Shown here: positions 57,795 through 64,000 of the stretch, piece by piece
How positions within the stretch are numbered: the stretch's first letter is position 1
Layout: every line of letters starts with the position of its first letter
Assembly (NCBI GenBank): GCA_038501625.1
Contig: JAZAYU010000061.1
Coordinates: 1,786,303-1,850,302, forward strand
Source of the DNA: Corbicula japonica
Lineage: Eukaryota > Mollusca > Bivalvia > Venerida > Cyrenidae
Reading direction: 5' to 3'
DNA length: 64,000 nucleotides
Notes under the pieces: generated by a model
The model's database searches: none
What the model saw: the letters and a program-made list of their open reading frames with translations, nothing else
What the model was told of the DNA's origin: nothing
Position numbers and translations under genes: made by a program

Positions 57795-57799
57795 TTTCT

Positions 57800-59300
57800 A
57801 ACCAAAAATATCACAATTTGACAAGTGGGGGTATCCAACATGGCTGAACTGAGAGTACAATGAAACGGCGCACTTGATTGTCTACTTTATGATACCAAAA
57901 CATAAATAACATTTGATTTTCACTGTTCTAAAATAGTGAGGGAGGGGATATCAGCTGCTTTGTTTCTATTTTTGTATTTTTTCACTGAAAATACCATACT
58001 TGAATATTTACAGCGGATGGAATTAATAAAATCTTTATTTTGTATAGCTTAGTGTAAAATATTACAAAGAAATACATCAAAATCCCTAACTTTCCAAATT
58101 TGTGCTCAAAAGAAATCTCTGAGAGGTTTATGAAAAAAAAATCAGCGAAAGTGATGTCAAACGGTATTTCTGTATCGAGAACGAGGTCACAACAAAAAGT
58201 GCTTCAGAATAGTGATGCGTCGGAATAGAGTACCTGAGGATATGTCATGTTTGGAAACCCCGGCTCATGCGCTCAGTTGTGGAAGGGGGGGCGGAGTGGA
58301 GGCCTCGAAGTCAGACCCCTAAAACAAGTTTTATCCAATGAAATTTTAATAGAAAGTAACATTTAAACCAATGAAAATGTATGTTACAAATAGGTGAAAT
58401 CCTTAGCTTGAATTTGGATAGTTTACTTAACAATTTATTAGGGCTTCACACTTAACAAAATATGCTGAAATGTTTATAAAGCAATAACCAAGTGCAAGCT
58501 GCTAAAATCCTAAACTGATTGACTTAAGCTTTTGTTGACGTGATAACTTATAAAACATGTAATATCAAACTGAAATTTAAGATGTTAAGTTACACATTGG
58601 GATAAGAATTTCTGTATTAAAATTTTTAAATAATTAAATTTTAAAGATATGTAATAAAGACTTTATTACCAGGAATTCTTGGCGGCGTCTAATTCTGGTT
58701 TCGACAAAGATCAGCAGGCACATCCTTCTTGTCTGATCATGCCTTCATGGTCCATCATGTTTGCTATTTTGTCAGTAAATATTTGTAAATTTCCCCCAAA
58801 AAATGTAAAGTAGTTTTGTCCAAAATGAAAAAATGGGAAAGTCCATTTTGAATATTTAGTATTATAAGTTTTTAACTATTTTGTAGTCTAATTATTTAAT
58901 TCCATTTAATTTTGTATCATAAGGTTTCTGTTAATTCAGTTGAAAGAATATAAATAAAGAATTATTATAAATAAAATTCCTCTTTATTAAAGCATGATGT
59001 GTACATTTTAAATTTGTTATTGTAATTTTTGATTATATTATTGATGATTGATCAAAAAGAGTTGTCAGATTATTTTTGATGAAGGATTACATGTATGATT
59101 TTTTTCCGATTAAGAAACCCTACTTTTTAGTACAAATTTCTAATAATCACATAAAATGGTTCTTTCAGCACAAAGTAATTTTAAAGAAAATAAACTCTTA
59201 GTTAATGTGAAGTTTCAATAATTTACATACTTATATCTAGTGATTTATTCCATGCACATTAAGCAACCTCTGCATAACATGGACAAGCAATCTGAACTTT
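57800..59300. other. Upstream of ATPase exon 1; no clear feature
   Basis: The ATPase promoter and 5' UTR should lie here if exon 1 is right, but I see no clear core motif. A MITE-B fragment (AAGATCAGCAGGCACATCCT ... TGTCTGATCATGC) lies near 58705. Confidence 0.4.
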
Positions 59301-59542
59301 TTAACAATTGCCTTCATATATATACATTTTTACGCATGTGCACCCAGTGTAGATCCAAATCAGCCGGCACATCTGTAATGTCTGATCAGGATCCTCACTG
59401 GTCACATTTTGGTCTGAAATAACCTTACAAATCAAAAAGCAAACAGTTTAGATCCTGATCAGACAGCATGGATGTGCTAGCTGATCTGGATCTAAACTTT
59501 TCACCCATGCAATCAAGGTGTATCTATAGAAGAAAAGGTTAA
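59301..59542. mobile_element. MITE-B, complete but diverged
   Basis: TTAACAATTGCCTTC ... AGAAGAAAAGGTTAA. Arms GATCCAAATCAGCCGGCACA and GATGTGCTAGCTGATCTGGA. Confidence 0.75.
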
Positions 59543-60119
59543 AGCAATGAATAAAGTTTTTCCAAACAGTTTCAGACTTTCAGCTACAACATGTATCTGC
59601 TATCTAATAGAATCTATGCTAAATGTTATGGCTCTTTTCTGTACTTACTCTGTACTTACTCTTGGCTGCTTTGCTGTTATGTTGCGGTGCACGAAAGACA
59701 CTTGATAGAATATGACACTTGACAGAAAGGAAATGTGGTAGAATGCGACAGTTTAATAAAAGGACAGTTGATAGAATTGTATTTCTGTCGAAATTTGTCA
59801 AAAACTTTCGACAAGTGTTACATGTAGAAAAAACCCAGAATTGAAAATTAAAGTATAAGCACCCTTTTAAAAATCCAGTATCTGTCTAGAACTAAAGTCC
59901 TTCACAAAAGTGAGCAGGGCTTTCCCCAGGTGATTATCGCATACCAGCGCCGGGATGCCTTAATATCTTAACCATCATTTGCGGAACACTTATAATCAGC
60001 TGGTATGCCATAAATCATGGCCAGGATGCTTTAAAATTCAATAAACAAGGTCAATAAACATGTCAAATTACGAAACTTTCTTGCCAATTTCAAGCGCTTC
60101 TTTGATATTGTTGAAGTGA
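59543..60119. other. No clear feature
   Basis: Contains several TTGATAGAAT/TTGACAGAAA phrases around 59700-59810. The phrase TTGATAGAATATGACAC recurs inverted near 61570, perhaps the ends of a decayed element. Confidence 0.35.
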
Positions 60120-60470
60120 CATTACTTCAATTTCATCCGTTCTTGTATGAAATATTACATGTATTTGGAACTATAGGCATACATTTGCAGCATTTAATCG
60201 GGCTAATAAAATTTTAATTTACTAAAATAAGTAAGATCGCGCATGAAGTGGTCTCTTCGTCGGTGCTAAATATAGCTCCATTAGGCCTATATTTAGCTTC
60301 TTAAAAGTTCATTAATTATAATTTAACAATAACATTGAAAATCCTGTCTATAAGAAAGAATTTGATTGGACCTTTTGTGTTCTGTTAGAGAGTTTATATA
60401 TTGGAGTCTATATGGACAAATATGATTTTTCAATAGTATATTCTTACTAAAGTTTAGGGCTGGGGCTTTA
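60120..60470. repeat. Dispersed repeat R, copy 2
   Basis: Inverted relative to 40183-40497. It shares ATGAAATATTACATGTATTT and AAGTTTAGGGCTGGGGC, and has about 40 extra bases in the middle. Confidence 0.7.
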
Positions 60471-61933
60471 AGCAACTACTGTACAAGATCACTTCTTACA
60501 ATATTTAATGAGCGTCTGCTGTGTATCAGAAGTCAGATATTTGGATGAGTGTCTTTTGAATACATAGAAGACGGTCGTAAATCAGCCAATTAAGAACAGG
60601 CAATTATGATGGCCTAAATGAGATGGAAATATATTGGTATATTGTTCTTTGATGACCCGCTAACTGTAAGGAGTTGTAAGCATCTAAGTGGTAATTGATA
60701 ATCTTGTCACTTTTGACAGGTGATTAACTGAAGGTTAATTACAACAAATTATAACCAAAAATGAAGATGATTTTAAAGTAATTTAATTTAATAAAAGTGC
60801 TAACTGTACATCTTTAAATGCTGTCCATATCAATAAATGGCCATTCTATTGAACATGTTGACTTTTCAAAATGTATTAAATTGTGACATAATGACAAGAA
60901 CAGGTCTGCAATCAAGGGCTGTGTAACTAGTGTGAGATATGTTGCAACAAGAGACAATTGTGGCATGTTGTTTTAGACAGATGTTCATAAAAAAATAAGA
61001 CATGTGTATTAAGTACAATACAATAGTCTGTGGAGGTTCTGTGAAAAATGTGCTTTGTTATATTTCAATAAAACTAAGAAAACTATGTTGCTTTATGCTA
61101 AATATATACACCGCATCAACCATGTAAAAACATTTTGTACAAATTAGCACGTTACGTGTAGGATGCCATGATGCCTTAAAATTTTTCTGGGGAAGGCCCT
61201 GTTGGGTAGCTTCTGGTCCTTACTTAAGATGTATCCCTCTAATTAGAGATTTTGGCCACCCCCCTAGAACAAGTAAAAAAAAACTAGGTGACTACAGAAT
61301 GAACAAGAGGAATTGACAAGTTTAATAATAAAAAGAAATAAAAAACAGTTCACTCTTTTTTCTTCATGCAAGGCTTTCATACTTACCTTAGTAATTGTGC
61401 ATGGTTATTAAAAGATTAAATGATCAAAGAACATATAACAATGTAAAATCAAATCAAGTCGAACATCAATCAATTGTAACAAAGCCCTGCTGCGGCGCTT
61501 GGTCAAAACAAAACATTCATCACAATTATTAGGTCAAGTGTTGCTGGTAAAAAATTTTTTCAACAATGTGTCATATTCTATCAATTGTCTATTCAACCAG
61601 ATGTCTATTCTTTTAATTAATTGTCATAATGTCTTTCCACGAATTGTCGTAGATCTGTTATTTTAGCTTTTGAAGCTAGGACTAAACTGTTTTATGGTTT
61701 CTTATCAGACTGAAAGGGAATTTGTAAGGGAATTTATTGGTATAGTTTGAAATTTTGACTGTGATTTTGATCTGAAAAAAATTGCAACAAACAACTCACT
61801 ACTTTTGAACAAAATTCAATGAATTTCTTAATTCGAATAACTATACTGTTAATTTTTTATAGTTAGGAGGGATTCAGCAAAGATTTGAAAAGAATTTTGA
61901 TAATACCTTTTAAAAAAGAGGTAAGAACCATGG
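60471..61933. other. No clear feature
   Basis: AT-rich intergenic-looking sequence without a credible frame. Confidence 0.4.
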
Positions 61934-62330
61934 CAATCTGATTAAAATCATTTCCAGAAAAATGCTACGCTATCAGGATCTGACGACGAGTAACTAAAAC
62001 GTGTTTTTATCACTAACCCTTTGAACCAATCAGATTGTCGCCTACAAAATCACAAAAGTGAAAGTAGAAATAATATTTTGAACCATGGGATGTGTCGACA
62101 GCTTTCGTAAGACATAATTTACTGGAGATATATGTGTTTAAGTCGTATTGCATTCATTTCTAATGTAATGACATCTTCAGATCATTTTGCAAGCGTAATA
62201 AATCATGATTCCTTTGTTGACAGTTTCTAAAAATAGTAATTGGCAAAATCGCTATTACTTATGTACGGTGTCTGCGGGCCGTCATCAGATCTAACATAAC
62301 ATTTTGTTAGATCTGACTTTAGTGAGATTG
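61934..62330. mobile_element. Mutator-like MITE, copy 2 (397 bp, 9-bp duplication)
   Basis: CAATCTGATTAAAATCATTT ... AGTGAGATTG, flanked by GAACCATGG at 61925-61933 and 62331-62339. Inverted relative to copy 1 at 46398-46786. The palindrome near its right end is AGATCTAACATAACATTTTG-TTAGATCT. Confidence 0.82.
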
Positions 62331-62543
62331 GAACCATGGCAACAATGGAAAGGAAGAGAACTGTGAAAAAACTCAGTGCATACATGTAATTCACAACAAA
62401 TTAATATTATAAGATGTACAAATGTTTAGATGTATAATGTATATGAACCATAATTCCTAAATAACACAACAATAGTACTAATTCTTTAACAAATAAATAC
62501 AGTTTGTGATATTCACACTTTATCTTCCACCTAGCCCTTTCAG

Positions 62544-62899
62544 CAGGGCTTTTTCAGCTTGTCTCACGGGGCCGAAAATGGGCCCCATTCCGAATGCCAA
62601 ATAGGAGCCATATTTCCCAATTTCAAGAAAAAGATTCCCAAGTTTAAGAAAAAAATTCCCATTTCAACAGAAATAACTTATTTTGCATACAAAATAGAAA
62701 CAAACAAGAGAATCTATGTAATCAAGGGACTTTTCAAATTACAAAATTAGTTTGTTTACTTTTGATCAGTGATCTGTTAAACCTACATTCCTTGAATCTA
62801 CCGGTATATATGCAACTTGTTTAAAACCACTAGATACCATGTTAAAAATTCCAAATTTGAGCAGGGGCCTTTTTCCCAAATATCCCTGAAAAAGCCCTG
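62544..62899. mobile_element. CAGGG-ended MITE with 5-bp duplication
   Basis: CAGGGCTTTTTCAG ... CTGAAAAAGCCCTG, 356 bp, flanked by TTCAG at 62539-62543 and 62900-62904. The interior has repeated TTTCAAGAAAAA-type phrases. No coding frame. Confidence 0.8.
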
Positions 62900-62904
62900 T
62901 TCAG

Positions 62905-63660
62905 TAACAATGATCTTTCTTTAAGATCTAAAATTTAAGCAGCAGTGCATGCAGATTTTTTTAAGTTGTTGTTAAGAATTGGTTTGAAATCTCCAGAATT
63001 AATGATTTTACAATGATTATTGATTTTATGTGACAGTTCTGTTGCACAGAAAAAAATGGGAAAAAAGCATTGTATTATTTCAATACTTTTAAGGGTTTTA
63101 AATTATTTGTTACATCACTAACCTGCCATGAATGGAATGTGCAGTGTTTAGAATACTGATAAAATCTCCAAAATTTTATATAAAATATTGTAAAGAAAAG
63201 TTATCAGTGGCTTCGAGCTGTAAAATCATTTAGCCTTAAGCTTAATCACAAACAATGCAACAATTTGTAAACATGTAAAAAGTGAAAATTGTTGATAAAA
63301 CAATTATTCTGTATATAAACCAAGCATATTTCAACGTATTATAAAATATACAGGAACATGTGGTAATATCAAAAACTGGAATTTTGCTTCTAAAAAACCA
63401 GATTTTACCCTTTAACTGGAAATATAGGAAATTTACAGGTACTGTGTAGAGTTACTTTTCTCTTTGTGTTTTAATAATTTGGGATAAAGGGAAAGAAAAT
63501 ATAAATGCAAAGAGTTAAAAAAATAATTTTGTCAGTTTAAATGAGGTTTTTAAATTAATGTGAGTTGTTGTGCAAAAAACGTATTAACAAATGGTTAACG
63601 AACTGTATCATAGGAACTGATTGACATCGCTTTGTAGGATTTTTTTTTATTTTTCTTAAA
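62905..63660. other. No clear feature
   Basis: AT-rich sequence; nothing recognised on either strand. Confidence 0.4.
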
Positions 63661-63719
63661 TTTTAAAATAATAAGTTCTCCTGAGCACGTGAATATTTTT
63701 TTAAAACAACGGTAGCTGG

Positions 63720-64000
63720 TCCTTCCATATAATTGGTCAGGAATGTTGACTGTTGCACTGTAGATGTACCTGTTGGAAGTTGTGGAACATTATTCGTGAG
63801 AGTTTTGTTTGGAAACAAAGGTGTGAATAAATGTACAATTGCCATACTGGTCATCCATTGTTTTAATTGTACATTGCAAGACGTTGTTTCCGTAAAATCG
63901 GTCAGGTATGTTGACCTTTGCACTGTGTTTATACCTATGTGTGATCTTGTGGAACATAATTTGTGAGATTGTTTTTCGGGACAAAACGTAATTATACTAT
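63720..64000. repeat. Tandem repeat, ~166-bp period, cut by the window edge
   Basis: ATAATTGGTCAGGAATGTTG...TTGTGGAACATTATTCGTGAG recurs 166 bases later as AAATCGGTCAGGTATGTTG...TTGTGGAACATAATTTGTGAG. Both strands are open across it, which suggests a satellite or tandem-core element more than a gene. Confidence 0.6.

Larger units (their letters stand above)
53300..57643 (+). mobile_element. LINE (CR1/Jockey-like, PHD-endonuclease-RT), decayed
   Basis: Encodes, in order, a PHD finger, an APE-type endonuclease, and a reverse transcriptase with PQGSILGP and YADD. It is followed by a 600-base 3' region with AATAAA (57614-57619) and a tail of three TCTTGTA units (57623-57643), as in LINEs that end in short tandem repeats. 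At least two lesions break the reading frame. The 5' border is approximate. It is inserted in intron 1 of the ATPase, on the opposite strand. Confidence 0.85.

Noticed and set aside
46388..62339. A 16 kb composite transposon using the two inverted Mutator-like MITEs as ends
   Set aside because: Each copy has its own different target duplication, so they are separate insertions.

Overview
The window is eukaryotic. It holds split genes with GT-AG introns, an intronless Mab-21-type gene, a LINE retrotransposon and many non-autonomous transposons. The mix of tandem-core elements ending in hairpins with ACGG-type microsatellites, a (CAAA)n-tailed SINE, and a Mab-21 protein with a long helical C-terminal extension suggests a bivalve mollusc. 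The species is not determined.

The backbone is one large minus-strand gene for a P5B-type ATPase (ATP13A2/ATP13A3 family, lysosomal/endosomal polyamine transporters). I placed 20 coding exons from a start codon at 57794 down to 2477; every intron phase agrees with the next exon. The exons give 771 complete codons, running through the actuator loop LTGES, the PPALP membrane motif, the phosphorylation motif DKTGTLTE (split between two exons) and the KGSPE nucleotide-binding motif, and they stop at MVTG. The C-terminal third lies beyond the left edge.

A second gene, 27425-29548 on the plus strand, is an intronless 707-residue Mab-21/cGAS-like protein nested antisense inside intron 10 of the ATPase gene.

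Almost everything else is transposon sequence inside the ATPase introns. (1) A Helentron/HINE-like superfamily, each member with a short hairpin at one end, subterminal inverted repeats, a core of 145-175 bp tandem units and a second hairpin at the other end (5574-7431, 9354-11518, 14000-16950, 17840-18732, 20877-21620, 22383-25206 with 22450-24776 nested inside it, 25217-26760). (2) Palindromic MITEs: A (terminal CAGTGCCCAAGG), B (TTAA sites, CCCTTTCCTCC ends, piggyBac-like), C (TA sites, CAGT-type ends) and D (4-bp duplication). (3) Intron 1 carries a decayed PHD-endonuclease-RT LINE (about 53300-57643), a 2.2 kb long-inverted-repeat element with a 5-bp duplication (48171-50360) and a 0.95 kb inverted-repeat element (51272-52217). 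(4) Two copies of a Mutator-like MITE with 9-10 bp duplications lie at 46398-46786 (intron 1) and 61934-62330 (upstream of the gene).

Several insertions end within about 30 bp of an ATPase splice site, nearly always on the donor side. One MITE appears to form the splice acceptor of exon 12. The acceptor of exon 18 sits in a tandem array of acceptor-like copies. To the right of 57800 I see only repeats and unexplained AT-rich sequence.
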